Origin: a bacterium
GTDB taxonomy: Bacteria; UBP14; UBA6098
NCBI GenBank assembly: GCA_023145965.1
Contig: JAGLDC010000009.1
Location: 1-35,874, forward strand
Direction: 5' to 3'
DNA length: 35,874 bases
Shown here: in pieces, positions 8,547-16,948 of the stretch
Numbering within the stretch: the first letter of the stretch is position 1
Layout: every line of letters begins with the position of its first letter
Position numbers and translations under genes: made by a program
The notes under the pieces: generated by a model
Databases searched by the model: none
What the model was told of the DNA's origin: nothing
Seen by the model: the letters and a program-made list of their open reading frames with translations, nothing else

Positions 8547-8573
8547 AAAGGGCGGCAGCGGTCGCCTTTTTTT
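8547..8573 (+). terminator. Terminator-like hairpin without an upstream gene
   Basis: GGCG and CGCC enclose GCAGCGGT, flanked by AAAG and seven T residues. It is nearly the same as the hairpin after the S74 gene (813-846). No plus-strand gene ends here, so it may be the leftover terminator of a lost gene or an insulator between divergent units. Confidence 0.55.
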
Positions 8574-8630
8574 ATTTGCATCGAGTGAGTCGGTCGATTA
8601 AATTAAAAAGAAACCAAGATGGAGGGAATT

Positions 8631-9386
8631 ATGAGAAGCACAATTATTGTTGTAATCTTATTCGCGGCAATTTCCGCCGCCCTCGCGCAAACTTATGTCT
8701 CCGGCGCGGTTTCCGGTGTCTGGGATTCGACCGGATCGCCGTATCTCGGAACCGACTCGGTCTGCGTGCCTAACGGAGATAGCCTGCGCATCGGCCCCGG
8801 CGTGGAAGTCATATTCCAGGGGCACTATAAATTCTGCGTCGATAGCAACGCGGTTTTGAAGGTGATAGGGACGGCGACGGACTCGATTATATTTACGGCG
8901 GAAGATACTCTTATTTTTTATTATATTCCCTATTATACAGACTTAGTGGATAGTATAACCGGCGGACACCACGGTATAAGACTTTTTCATGCCGCTGGCG
9001 TGTGCAGTCTTTGTTTCTGCGTAATAGAAAACGGATACGACGACGTTAACGATGACATATATTCAAGGATAAAAATTTTCGTTGTGGGTGCAGACACTTT
9101 TTACGCACCTACTGTTGATATCGAGGGAAACCCTCGGTCAAACGGAAGCGGTTTTGATATCGGCGCATACGAGTATTTATTTGAATTTGACGATTCCACG
9201 CTTTATCTACAATCGGGGTGGAATCTAATCGGAACATGTGGGCATCCAATTTTTTCCACAGATATTGGCCATTATTACGGATTTGATTCCGCAACCGGTG
9301 TTTATTACGAAACCAACCGTCTTTATCCGGGAAACGGATATTGGGTGTTATCGAAATTGGACACGACATTGGTTTTAGGGCCGTGA
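8631..9386 (+). CDS. Small secreted beta-helix-type protein, possibly internally deleted
   Basis: This is a predicted exported protein of 251 residues. The start has GGAGGG five bases upstream and begins a clear signal peptide (MRSTIIVVILFAAISAALA, then QTYVSG). Residues about 20-90 (SVCVPNGDSLRIGPGVEVIF) look like the N-terminal cap of right-handed beta-helix proteins. Residues about 160-185 (DIEGNPR, FDIGAYEY) look like the end of such a helix. The many helix coils normally between them are almost absent. The last part, SGWNLIGTCGHP to NGYWVLSKLDTT, resembles a C-terminal beta module seen in related secreted proteins. This suggests collapse of a longer gene. The function is unknown. Confidence 0.7.
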   Translation: MRSTIIVVILFAAISAALAQTYVSGAVSGVWDSTGSPYLGTDSVCVPNGDSLRIGPGVEVIFQGHYKFCVDSNAVLKVIGTATDSIIFTAEDTLIFYYIPYYTDLVDSITGGHHGIRLFHAAGVCSLCFCVIENGYDDVNDDIYSRIKIFVVGADTFYAPTVDIEGNPRSNGSGFDIGAYEYLFEFDDSTLYLQSGWNLIGTCGHPIFSTDIGHYYGFDSATGVYYETNRLYPGNGYWVLSKLDTTLVLGP

Positions 9387-9438
9387 GACAAATAAACACC
9401 GGAGGTTTTATGAGCAGCAAATACAAGAGTTACGAAGA

Positions 9439-9549
9439 GGAACGCACGGCGAAGAAGGTTCCGGCGTCTATCTCATCCGCGCGAGCTTCGACTTCGCGCA
9501 GCGACCGGAAGGGCAAACCGCAGTGAAAAGAATAATATTCCTGAAATAG
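9439..9549 (+). pseudogene. Remnant of a C-terminal sorting tail from a secreted protein
   Basis: In frame 1 this stretch reads GSGVYLIRAS, then FDFAQRPEG, then QTAVKRIIFLK and a stop. SGVYLIRA followed by VKRIIFLK is the typical end of FlgD-Ig/type 9-like C-terminal domains in secreted proteins of FCB-related bacteria. No start or upstream domain is in this frame. A different frame with GGAGG and ATG at 9410 would give a 38-residue Ser/Lys-rich peptide, which I regard as chance. It lies 55 bases after the secreted-protein stop, so it may be the severed end of that gene or of a neighbour. Confidence 0.6.
9486..9511. repeat. Palindromic element inside the sorting-tail remnant
   Basis: The 26 bases have outer arms CTTC and GAAG and inner arms TCGC and GCGA around a GCA loop. 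They encode FDFAQRPEG between two conserved halves of the tail, where most such tails have a short variable turn. It looks like a small palindromic element that entered a coding sequence in frame. Confidence 0.45.
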
Positions 9550-9560
9550 TATAATCTTGT

Positions 9561-9610
9561 GGGGGAGAGTTTCTGCTACTCCAGCCTTTAACTTAGAAAC
9601 CCCCGTTTTC
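9561..9610 (+). terminator. Possible terminator after the sorting-tail remnant
   Basis: GGGGG at 9561 pairs with CCCCC at 9600, and TTTCT at 9570 with AGAAA at 9595, around a 20-base loop; GTTTTC follows. The T-run is short and the stem is bulged, so this is a weak call. Confidence 0.35.
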
Positions 9611-9667
9611 GGCGCGGCCTCTCGTTAATGGGATTTCATGCTGTTCGATTTATAGAACGAATTATCG

Positions 9668-12415
9668 TTAAAAATCCCAGCCGAAGAAAATGTCATAATA
9701 GGGTTTTTCCAAGCCCTCGTGGAAATCGGTGCGCCATGCGACATCGAAGCGAAGACAGGTGATGTTGCCTAGGTTCATTTTAAGGCCGATTCCAGTGCTA
9801 CCGAGGGGTTCAAGCCATTCATTCTCCCATGTCTGGCCGAGATCTAAGAATATTGCGCCGTTGATACCACGAAGATTGATATCTAAGAATGGGAAGCGCA
9901 TGCGGAACTGCTCGATAAGCGGAAAACGAAGTTCGGTGCTTGCAAAAACGAGATTACGGCCATAAAAACTGTAGAATGGGTATCCGCGGAAATCCCAGGT
10001 GCCACCCATCCAGAATCTTTGCGGTTCGGGACCACCGGAGGTTCGTCCTACAAGGCGCGTTGCAAGCGCTGAGCGCTTTGTAAGGCGTAGGTAATACCGA
10101 AGATCGGCGCTGGCAAGGTGGCTGGATATCTCACCGTTATTTAGGCGCAGAGTTGCACCGACTGTAGTGTTCCCTCGAAATCCCTCTAATGGGCCTGTGA
10201 TGCCCCAGTGGGCGTTGTCGCGGATAAGCGAAAGATTCAAGGTCGAGTAAGCGCCTTCTCGATCGGGTTCAACTTCGAAGAAATGGGTTTTCTTTGAGTA
10301 TTCAAGGTATGCTGTGGCATCGGCGCGCATAAAACGGTTGAAGGGATAGGAGATGCTTCCAAGGATTCCAGTGTTTTCTTCAGAAAAACTCCAGTCGTAG
10401 ATGTTGAATCCTTCATTATAATAGTGATAAGCTCCGAAGCCCAATATCGGACGGTCGGATTCGTCGTAGAAAATCGTAACAATATTGAGGTTTTCCAATA
10501 AATCCTTTAAAGAATGCCCTTGATCGTAAACCATGAAATATAACTGCTTGTCCCCAAGCATATCAGAGAACATTCCCTCGATTCCGCCACCGGACTCCAT
10601 CGATGTGCTTGTCGAGATTGTTCCCTGAGCTATGTCGAATGAAAATTTAGTGTCGTAGCCGATTTTATCGCGTGCGGTTGTTTTGGCTAGTTGGCGTGGT
10701 TTCCATTGCTTGGTCCATGGTTTCCATTCAACTTCGATAGTCTCGAATATGCTATCGAATGGAATGGCCATGATCTGGTATGTATTCTTAGAATAAACTG
10801 TCGTGAGAATGCTATCTTTATGGTATTCGGTCGGTTCAAAAAAGCCTGTAAGGATATTCGTTCTTCGGGAGACCGTCAATGAATCTGGAACAAAGTGCCA
10901 GATGTTTTGAATTCCTTTGTTGTGGCTGGAGGACATCAGGATAGATCCATCTGACATTGGCGAGGGCTGATAGTTATTGCCGCCTAGGCCAGAAAGGAAT
11001 TCAATCTTTCCACCACAAGAAGGTATTTTGCAGATGGATTTTTCTCCTATAGTATTTCGGTCGCTGTCGAAAATAATATACTCATTCCAGAAGACAGGGT
11101 TGAAGTCACCATAAATATCTTCAGTTAACCGAATTAGCGAATCTTCTTCTACGAAGAATAAATAAATATCAGTGAATCCTTTCATATTTGTGCCAGAAAA
11201 AGTAACTCTATGTGCGCTAGAGTCCAACTGTGGGCTATTTATACCGGGGATAGAGTCGAATTTTTTACGAAAAAGAATTTCGCTGTTTTTTAACTCGATG
11301 AAGGTTAGGACATCGCCACCCTGAGCCTTGGCGCTCATCGCAAGAACGCCGTTTTGCGAAACCGAAAATGAGTTATCGAATAAGTGCATATCCTCGATTT
11401 TCTCATTGAAACCACCGCGAATAACTAATTCCGATTTTTCGCCGCGTTTACAGTAAATCGCGGGATAGTTCATTCGAGTGGACTGCATAAGAATGCAAGG
11501 GATTGAATCCTCGAGCGATTGCACTGCCAATGGAGAAAGGTTTATTCCCTCGTGCTTGCGGGTAATGGGTTTTCCGATCCTATGAGGGAGGTCACCCTCT
11601 ATTGTCATTGGCCAATACTTGTCATGAATGGCGTCCATCCATTGCTGGCCTGCTTTTTCAAGCGATATTCCAAAATGTGCTTCGAAAAGCTCGTCGAAAT
11701 ACTTGAAATCGTGTATGTCATCTATAACGAGGGGAATGCGTGCTGAACCATACTCCTTTCCAAGCCAGTTGAGAAAGCTCTGTGCTTCTTTATACATCAA
11801 AAAAGAACCGGAGATAGAGTATATGTTTTCGAGAGAGACAAGGCTTTCCTCTAAAGCACCAGAGCGAATAACCATATCCATCTCAGGAGAAGTCCCCTCT
11901 GAAAGGAACTCGGCAAGGCCTTCCTCGAACCACAGCGGAAGGAAGTTTAAAAAGAAAAGCTCGTGGGCATCGTGAACAAAGGTATTTTTATGCAAGATAA
12001 AGGCATGAACCAGCTCGTGCTTGAGTGTATGTCGAAAATCGTTGTAGTCCCCATTGAAAGGTAGAACAACTCTACCTTTATAGTATTCCGTGAATCCACC
12101 GACTCCTTCTGGGAGAATCCAGGAAATCGTGTTTGTCTCTTGAAATAGGTTGGGTGTTGGATAGATAATAACTGGCACTCTAGAGCGAGGCACAAAACGG
12201 AAATTCCCAACATGATCTTCCCAAAATTCCTCTACATCATAAGCTGTAATGCGAGCAAGTTCTTCCTCAGCACCGAAAAAATAAATATCGAAATGCTCGG
12301 TGCGAAGGCGTTGCCAATCGTAATCTCTATATTGAATCTTGTTTTTGCCAAAATAATACTGCCCCAAAGTGGAGGCTGCGAGAATAATAAGAACTATGAA
12401 GATAGGCCGTTTCAT
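9668..12415 (-). CDS. Metallopeptidase, beta-propeller and outer-membrane barrel fusion protein
   Basis: This is a predicted surface-exposed or outer-membrane protein of 915 residues. The ATG at MKRPIFIVLI is chosen because it begins a signal peptide (to about residue 18); the upstream extension begins with TTG. Residues about 35-260 form a peptidase-MA-like gluzincin domain with zinc motif HELVH (133-137) and a downstream WFEEGLAEF that supplies the third ligand (probably Glu165). Residues about 290-570 have TolB/WD-like propeller repeats (for example PQLDSSAHRVTFSGTNMKG). Residues about 640-915 resemble the BamA/surface-antigen barrel: GRTSGGPEPQRFWMGGTWDF, RGYPFYSFYGR, and a C-terminal Phe. 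The substrate is unknown. No Shine-Dalgarno is evident, and 212 bases separate it from hslU, so it may have its own promoter. Confidence 0.8.
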   Translation of the reverse strand: MKRPIFIVLIILAASTLGQYYFGKNKIQYRDYDWQRLRTEHFDIYFFGAEEELARITAYDVEEFWEDHVGNFRFVPRSRVPVIIYPTPNLFQETNTISWILPEGVGGFTEYYKGRVVLPFNGDYNDFRHTLKHELVHAFILHKNTFVHDAHELFFLNFLPLWFEEGLAEFLSEGTSPEMDMVIRSGALEESLVSLENIYSISGSFLMYKEAQSFLNWLGKEYGSARIPLVIDDIHDFKYFDELFEAHFGISLEKAGQQWMDAIHDKYWPMTIEGDLPHRIGKPITRKHEGINLSPLAVQSLEDSIPCILMQSTRMNYPAIYCKRGEKSELVIRGGFNEKIEDMHLFDNSFSVSQNGVLAMSAKAQGGDVLTFIELKNSEILFRKKFDSIPGINSPQLDSSAHRVTFSGTNMKGFTDIYLFFVEEDSLIRLTEDIYGDFNPVFWNEYIIFDSDRNTIGEKSICKIPSCGGKIEFLSGLGGNNYQPSPMSDGSILMSSSHNKGIQNIWHFVPDSLTVSRRTNILTGFFEPTEYHKDSILTTVYSKNTYQIMAIPFDSIFETIEVEWKPWTKQWKPRQLAKTTARDKIGYDTKFSFDIAQGTISTSTSMESGGGIEGMFSDMLGDKQLYFMVYDQGHSLKDLLENLNIVTIFYDESDRPILGFGAYHYYNEGFNIYDWSFSEENTGILGSISYPFNRFMRADATAYLEYSKKTHFFEVEPDREGAYSTLNLSLIRDNAHWGITGPLEGFRGNTTVGATLRLNNGEISSHLASADLRYYLRLTKRSALATRLVGRTSGGPEPQRFWMGGTWDFRGYPFYSFYGRNLVFASTELRFPLIEQFRMRFPFLDINLRGINGAIFLDLGQTWENEWLEPLGSTGIGLKMNLGNITCLRFDVAWRTDFHEGLEKPYYDIFFGWDF

Positions 12416-12627
12416 ATTGAACACAAAATACAAAAATCGTCGGCGATGTCAAGGCGCAGTGATCACACATTACTGAATAGATATTTTATTTAAACCATGG
12501 ATACCAGGCTCGTAGTTTAGCCGAAGAATTCGATGCTTGTCAGTCACATTTAAAACTGAAGACGGTCTAAAATCCGGAAATCACAAAGAGTTATATTCCA
12601 AATCCGAACACGAATCTATATGCTAAC

Positions 12628-13992
12628 CTATAAAATATATTTTGCCAGATCGTCATCCTCGGCAATGTTTTTAAGAGTAGCGCGGACATTGACAAGCTTT
12701 ATTTTCACTTTGGAACCACCGTAATCACGCCCGAAGAACATGATGTCTTCGAGAAGGGTGGTCATTACAGTGTGAAGGCGCCTTGCTCCGATATTTTCTG
12801 TCCGCGAATTAACATCGTCGGCAATGCGGGCTATCTCCTTTATTGCGCCATCTGTGAAGGTAAGTTCGACACCATCTGGAGCCATAAGGGCCTTGTATTG
12901 TTTGATGAGCGAATTCTCCGGTTCTATAAGTATGCGCACGAAATCTTCGCCAGTAAGGGAATCCAGCTCGACGCGTATTGGAAGGCGTCCCTGCATTTCA
13001 GGGATGAGGTCGCTAGGACTGGATTCATGGAACGCGCCGGCAGCAATGAAGAGAATGTGGTCTGTTTTAACCATGCCGTATTTTGTCTGGACATTGCAAC
13101 CTTCGATAACAGGTAAAAGGTCGCGCTGGACTCCCTCACGAGATATGTCTGGGCCACTACCACCGGAGCTTCTAATGGCAATTTTATCTATCTCATCGAT
13201 GAAGACAATGCCCATCTCCTCTACATGTGAGACTGCAGTATTTATTACTTTGTCATGATCTATTAAATTATTTATTTCTTTGTCAAGTAACAGTTTACGC
13301 GCATTATCGACAGTAACTTTTTTGTTTTTAGTTTTCTTGGGCATTATACCATCGAACATCTCGGAGAAATTGACCCCCATTTCCTCCATGCCCATGGGCG
13401 AGAATATCTCGATTGTTGGCATGGATGTGTCCGGGACTTCTATATCAATGAGGCGGTTTTCTAGTAAACCGTTTTCGAGTTGATCCTTAAGTTTGTTACG
13501 AATTCGCTCTGTGCGTTCTTCCTCAGTTTTAACATCGACTTCGCCTCTTTTTTTCGGTCGTTTTGGAGTGATAATATCCAGTATTCGTTCTTCGACTAAC
13601 TCCTTTGCGTGATCGATAACCTCATCCTCGAATTTGACGCGGATTTGCGATATGGCGATATCCACAAGCTCACGAATCATAGACTCGACATCGCGACCGA
13701 CATAGCCTACTTCGGTGAATTTGCTTGCTTCGACCTTTATGAACGGCGCGCCAGCAAGAGCGGCGAGTCTTCGCGATATCTCTGTTTTACCTACACCGGT
13801 GGGGCCAATCATGAGTATATTTGCTGGGATTATCTCATTGCGGAGAGGGCCTTCGACCATCTGTCTGCGCCAACGATTGCGAAGCGCTATGGCAACGCTT
13901 TTTTTAGCGGCATCTTGCCCGATAATAAAGCGGTCTAGTTCAGCGACGATTTCTTTGGGAGTGAATAGTGTTTTCAATTTATTCCGATCCAT
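12628..13992 (-). CDS. hslU: ATP-dependent protease ATPase subunit HslU
   Basis: HslU is the AAA+ unfoldase that feeds proteins into HslV. Its 454 residues start TPKEIVAELDRFIIGQ as in the family. Walker A is GPTGVGKT (63-70) and Walker B is GIVFIDEIDKIA. The intermediate domain lies between, with a Lys/Glu-rich variable part, and a sensor-2 region (ENIGARRLHTVMTTLLEDI) lies near the end. The C-terminus DDLAKYIL is the tail that docks into HslV. It starts six bases after hslV, so the genes are co-transcribed. Confidence 0.97.
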   Translation of the reverse strand: MDRNKLKTLFTPKEIVAELDRFIIGQDAAKKSVAIALRNRWRRQMVEGPLRNEIIPANILMIGPTGVGKTEISRRLAALAGAPFIKVEASKFTEVGYVGRDVESMIRELVDIAISQIRVKFEDEVIDHAKELVEERILDIITPKRPKKRGEVDVKTEEERTERIRNKLKDQLENGLLENRLIDIEVPDTSMPTIEIFSPMGMEEMGVNFSEMFDGIMPKKTKNKKVTVDNARKLLLDKEINNLIDHDKVINTAVSHVEEMGIVFIDEIDKIAIRSSGGSGPDISREGVQRDLLPVIEGCNVQTKYGMVKTDHILFIAAGAFHESSPSDLIPEMQGRLPIRVELDSLTGEDFVRILIEPENSLIKQYKALMAPDGVELTFTDGAIKEIARIADDVNSRTENIGARRLHTVMTTLLEDIMFFGRDYGGSKVKIKLVNVRATLKNIAEDDDLAKYIL

Positions 13993-13998
13993 TATTTT

Positions 13999-14544
13999 TT
14001 ACAGTGTTAATATTGTAATGTTGCTGTTGGTGTAAATGCAAATGCCCGAGGCAATCTCCAGGCTTTTTTTGACTACCTCTTCTGGATTTTTTAGCGAATT
14101 ATGGCCTGTTGTAAGGGCTCGAGCTACAGCGAGGGCATAGCCGCCACCTGAACCGATTGCGCATATGCCATCATCGGGTTCGATAACATCTCCGTTGCCA
14201 GATAGAACATAGTTGGCGGTTTTTGAAACAACCACAAGCATAGCTTCGAGCCTCCTAAGATAGCGATCCATGCGCCAATCTTTGGCCAATTCGACAACGG
14301 AGCGCGGAACGTTGCCTGAATATTCAGAGAGCTTTTCCTCGAAACGATCGAGAAGCGTGAGGCCATCGGCTGCCGCGCCCGCGAAGCCCACGAGCACATC
14401 ATAATTATCGATTTTGCGAACCTTCTTGGCGCCACCTTTGAATATTTCCTCGCCAAGTGTAACCTGACCATCGCCGCCGATTGCTATTTTATCGCCGATA
14501 CAAAGCCCTATTATCGTTGTTCCATGGAACGATTCTTTCTTCAT
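13999..14544 (-). CDS. hslV: ATP-dependent protease proteolytic subunit HslV
   Basis: HslV is the proteasome-like peptidase ring of the HslUV complex. The 181-residue precursor has an eight-residue propeptide (MKKESFHG) ending before the nucleophile Thr9. Counting that Thr as 1, Asp17 (GGDGQ) and Lys33 (AKKVRKI) are both present, as are GFAGAAADG and the GSGGGYA segment. It should therefore be active. It starts one base after the upstream paralog's stop codon and is followed by hslU, so all three are probably translated in a coupled way. Confidence 0.96.
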   Translation of the reverse strand: MKKESFHGTTIIGLCIGDKIAIGGDGQVTLGEEIFKGGAKKVRKIDNYDVLVGFAGAAADGLTLLDRFEEKLSEYSGNVPRSVVELAKDWRMDRYLRRLEAMLVVVSKTANYVLSGNGDVIEPDDGICAIGSGGGYALAVARALTTGHNSLKNPEEVVKKSLEIASGICIYTNSNITILTL

Positions 14545-14545
14545 G

Positions 14546-15088
14546 TTATACCCTTTGTTTCTCGAGTTTGACTATTGTCGCGTCGGAATTGACCAATACA
14601 CACACACCCGAGGCAACGTTAAAGGCTTTCTTAACCATTTCGAAGGCGCTTTCTTGAACAACTGGTTGAGCCAGAATGGCGCGAATAGCCGCGAGAGCAT
14701 ATTCCTCACCGGGACCGAGGGCCACAAGACCTGCTTTTTGGACTTCTGCCTTGCCGGGAACGGCAACAAAAGACCTTTCGCCATCAAGAAAAGCTAAGAA
14801 TGCATTTACGTCTTTATTAGTTTTCCACAAATCGGCAATCTTGCCAGCTGTGTCTTCGATGTTTGCACCACTTTCTATGGCCGATTTAGCTATATCGAAG
14901 CCCTCGATGTGATTTGTTGGGCCAGTGAATCCTATAAGAATATTGCCAACCTGTTCGATCCGGCTGATCTGGTTGCCATCGGCCTTGGCCTCGTTGAAAT
15001 CTGTGCCGATAGCCGCATCGCCATCCCAACTTATGCCTATTAGAGTTGTTCCTGTTTTTTTCCCCTCTTTATTTTTTGTCCAAAACAT
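14546..15088 (-). CDS. Divergent HslV-like paralog, probably catalytically altered
   Basis: This 180-residue protein has the HslV fold pattern along its whole length. It has a propeptide-like [13 protein letters not shown], then TTLIGIS with the nucleophile position Thr14, then TDFNE with the Asp17 equivalent (Asp30). It also has [24 protein letters not shown] and [15 protein letters not shown]. By hand alignment, the segment between Asp17 and GFTG is five residues shorter than in hslV. The catalytic Lys33 falls on Gln40, and the active-site Ser of GSGG is Pro in GPGEE. The start has GGAGGG before ATG; a longer TTG start is less likely. It lies directly upstream of hslV. It may form mixed rings or a regulatory ring, but this is inference. 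Confidence 0.8.
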   Translation of the reverse strand: MFWTKNKEGKKTGTTLIGISWDGDAAIGTDFNEAKADGNQISRIEQVGNILIGFTGPTNHIEGFDIAKSAIESGANIEDTAGKIADLWKTNKDVNAFLAFLDGERSFVAVPGKAEVQKAGLVALGPGEEYALAAIRAILAQPVVQESAFEMVKKAFNVASGVCVLVNSDATIVKLEKQRV

Positions 15089-15264
15089 ATTTCCCTCCGT
15101 TCTAAAATTCAATTATTAAGCTAATCGATTAACAAGCAGATTTCAAGCCTAATCTACATATAGGAACAACGCCTAATTTTGCATGGGATTTTTCGGCATA
15201 CTGAAAGTAGATTTTATTGTGAGATATATTTTTTCTCATTAGTTCATCAATAGAAAATCCAATT

Positions 15265-16431
15265 CTAAAAGTATTTTTCCATTTGGTCGAAGCCCTTGTT
15301 GATCATCTCTTCAGAAACACAGAATGAAAGACGCAGATGCCCTTCTCCTGTGGGGCCGAAGGCGATTCCGGGAGTGGTGGAGACTCTTGCTTCACGAAGA
15401 AGACGCAAGCAGAAATCAGTGGAATCGGCTGCCCCCTTTGGATCTAGAATGCGCGGAAACATTAAATAGGAACCTTGAGGTTTAAAGTAATCGAAGATCG
15501 AATCGAGTGCGTCCAATCTCTGGCACATAAGATCGCGTGTTTTTAGGTAATGCTCACGGAAATCATCCACGCAATTCTGAGAGCAGCTCAGAGCAGCAAT
15601 TGCGGCATATTGAGAAACCACCGGTGCGCAAATTGTTATAGGTATGTGAGCCTTCCGAATCTGAGCTACCAGTTCGGCCTCGGCGTGCAAATATCCTAGT
15701 CTCCAGCCGGTCATAGCATAGGTTTTAGTAAAGGTAAAGCAGCTAACCACATTTTTTTTCATCTCAGGAATAGATCCAATCGAGAAGTGTTTGGCCTCGT
15801 CGTAAATGAAATACTCGTAGGCCTCGTCAGTGATCACCAGAAGGTTGTGTTTTAGGGCAATTTTAGCCAGTCGTCGGAGGCTTTCCTCGGAATAAACCGC
15901 TCCCGTGGGATTGGAAGGCGAACAGTAGATAATTGCTTTGGTTTTAGGCGTGATAGCCCTTTCGATAGATTCTATATCCAAAGAAAAACCTTTTTCCTCT
16001 GGGCTTGGAACGAAAACCGGTTTGGCGGATGCAAGCTGAACCAGGCGAGCATGAGTGGAGTAAGTGGGGGAGGGGAGAATTACCTCGTCACCTGGGTTTA
16101 GAAGGGCGATACAGGTTGCAGCTAGACCCTCGATGGCACCGGTAGTCACTATAATTTCGGAGATATCTGCGGCTATGCTATTGTCGCGACTCAGCTTCCG
16201 AACAATTTCTTCCCTGAGTTCGGGAAGCCCTTGATCGGTGGAGTATCCACCGACCAATCCTTCATTGATGGCTTTCACAGCGGCGCGTTTAATATGTTCA
16301 GGTGTTCCAGAAGTCGGTTTGGCCCAAGATAGAAAAGCCACATCCTTCAATTCCTTGGAAAGTCGTGTCATTTCGTGAATAGCCGATTTAGTCATTTTTG
16401 CTACTTTTTCGGAAACTCTCCAGTCTTTCAT
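15265..16431 (-). CDS. Class I PLP-dependent aminotransferase
   Basis: This cytoplasmic fold-type I aminotransferase has 388 residues from MKDWRVSEKV; the start is set by GGAG seven bases upstream. Visible family residues are Asn174 (SPSNPTG), Asp202 and Tyr205 (TDEAYEYF), the Schiff-base Lys236 (FTFTKTYAMTGWRLGY), Arg244 and a C-terminal substrate Arg in GHLRLSFC. It resembles aspartate or aromatic aminotransferases of subgroup I-gamma, but the substrate cannot be fixed from sequence. It is a single gene, separated from the hslV paralog by about 175 bases. Confidence 0.88.
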   Translation of the reverse strand: MKDWRVSEKVAKMTKSAIHEMTRLSKELKDVAFLSWAKPTSGTPEHIKRAAVKAINEGLVGGYSTDQGLPELREEIVRKLSRDNSIAADISEIIVTTGAIEGLAATCIALLNPGDEVILPSPTYSTHARLVQLASAKPVFVPSPEEKGFSLDIESIERAITPKTKAIIYCSPSNPTGAVYSEESLRRLAKIALKHNLLVITDEAYEYFIYDEAKHFSIGSIPEMKKNVVSCFTFTKTYAMTGWRLGYLHAEAELVAQIRKAHIPITICAPVVSQYAAIAALSCSQNCVDDFREHYLKTRDLMCQRLDALDSIFDYFKPQGSYLMFPRILDPKGAADSTDFCLRLLREARVSTTPGIAFGPTGEGHLRLSFCVSEEMINKGFDQMEKYF

Positions 16432-16443
16432 ATCGATCTCCAA

Positions 16444-16738
16444 TTTTTGTATTTACCGCTTGTTATTGCTGTAATTAAATAAACTAATGTAATAAGAGAA
16501 TACGGCAAGCCAATTTTCGTGTTATCCAAAATATTTATAGTTGTTATTTTGTATAATGGCAATTCGATGAAATTGCAAGGAGAAATGGCTACTTGGGAAA
16601 TCCGACAGATTGCTTCGTTTCTAGTTCTTAATGATTTGTATGTAGAAAATGTGAGAATATAAATCTAATATCGATAAAGATTCATTATTCACAATATCGG
16701 AGTAGAAGATAGTTTAGAATAAATATTTAAAAAACCCC
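16444..16738. other. AT-rich spacer without a clear gene
   Basis: This is the bulk of the roughly 420-base gap between the aminotransferase and tRNA-Ala; the last part carries the tRNA promoter. It holds an isolated TATAAT at 16552-16557 without a good -35, and a 25-codon frame starting near 16584 after AGGAGA with tight spacing. I do not accept either as a feature. The upstream region of the aminotransferase should lie here. Confidence 0.5.
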
Positions 16739-16767
16739 TTGACATGTTTCGCGCGGAGATATATTAT
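16739..16767 (+). promoter_or_regulatory. Sigma-70-type promoter for tRNA-Ala and fabG
   Basis: TTGACA (16739-16744) and TATTAT (16762-16767) are separated by exactly 17 bases, close to the housekeeping consensus. Transcription would start near 16774, about 90 bases before the tRNA. Confidence 0.8.
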
Positions 16768-16863
16768 ATGCAAGTTCTTGGCCAGCGTCGATACGCCCGG
16801 TCTCGTTTATTGACAACATCACCGCTATTTTCCAATAGCTGGAGTTATAAAAGGATGAAAATC

Positions 16864-16936
16864 GGGGCCGTAGCTCAATTGGGAGAGCGCCAGAATCGCA
16901 CTCTGGAGGCCGTGGGTTCGATTCCCATCGGCTCCA
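16864..16936 (+). tRNA. tRNA-Ala (anticodon CGC)
   Basis: All arms of the cloverleaf can be drawn. The acceptor stem GGGGCCG/CGGCTCC contains the G3-U70 pair that marks alanine tRNAs. The anticodon stem CCAGA/TCTGG encloses CGC, and the T loop is TTCGATT. The discriminator is A, and CCA is not encoded. fabG begins 12 bases later. Confidence 0.95.
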
Positions 16937-16948
16937 TTTGAAAATTAT

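Noticed and set aside
9410-9526. A 38-residue Ser/Lys-rich frame with GGAGG before its ATG
   Set aside because: It overlaps the frame that encodes the recognisable sorting tail; its composition is what the other frame of that tail would give.
16584-16661. A 25-codon frame (MATWEIRQIA) with AGGAGA before it
   Set aside because: The ribosome-site spacing is only two to three bases, no promoter fits, and the peptide resembles nothing known. It is kept as spacer.
16810-16851. A second TTGACA followed by TATAAA between the promoter and tRNA-Ala
   Set aside because: The spacing is 30 bases, far too long for one promoter, and no better -10 lies at 16-18 bases.
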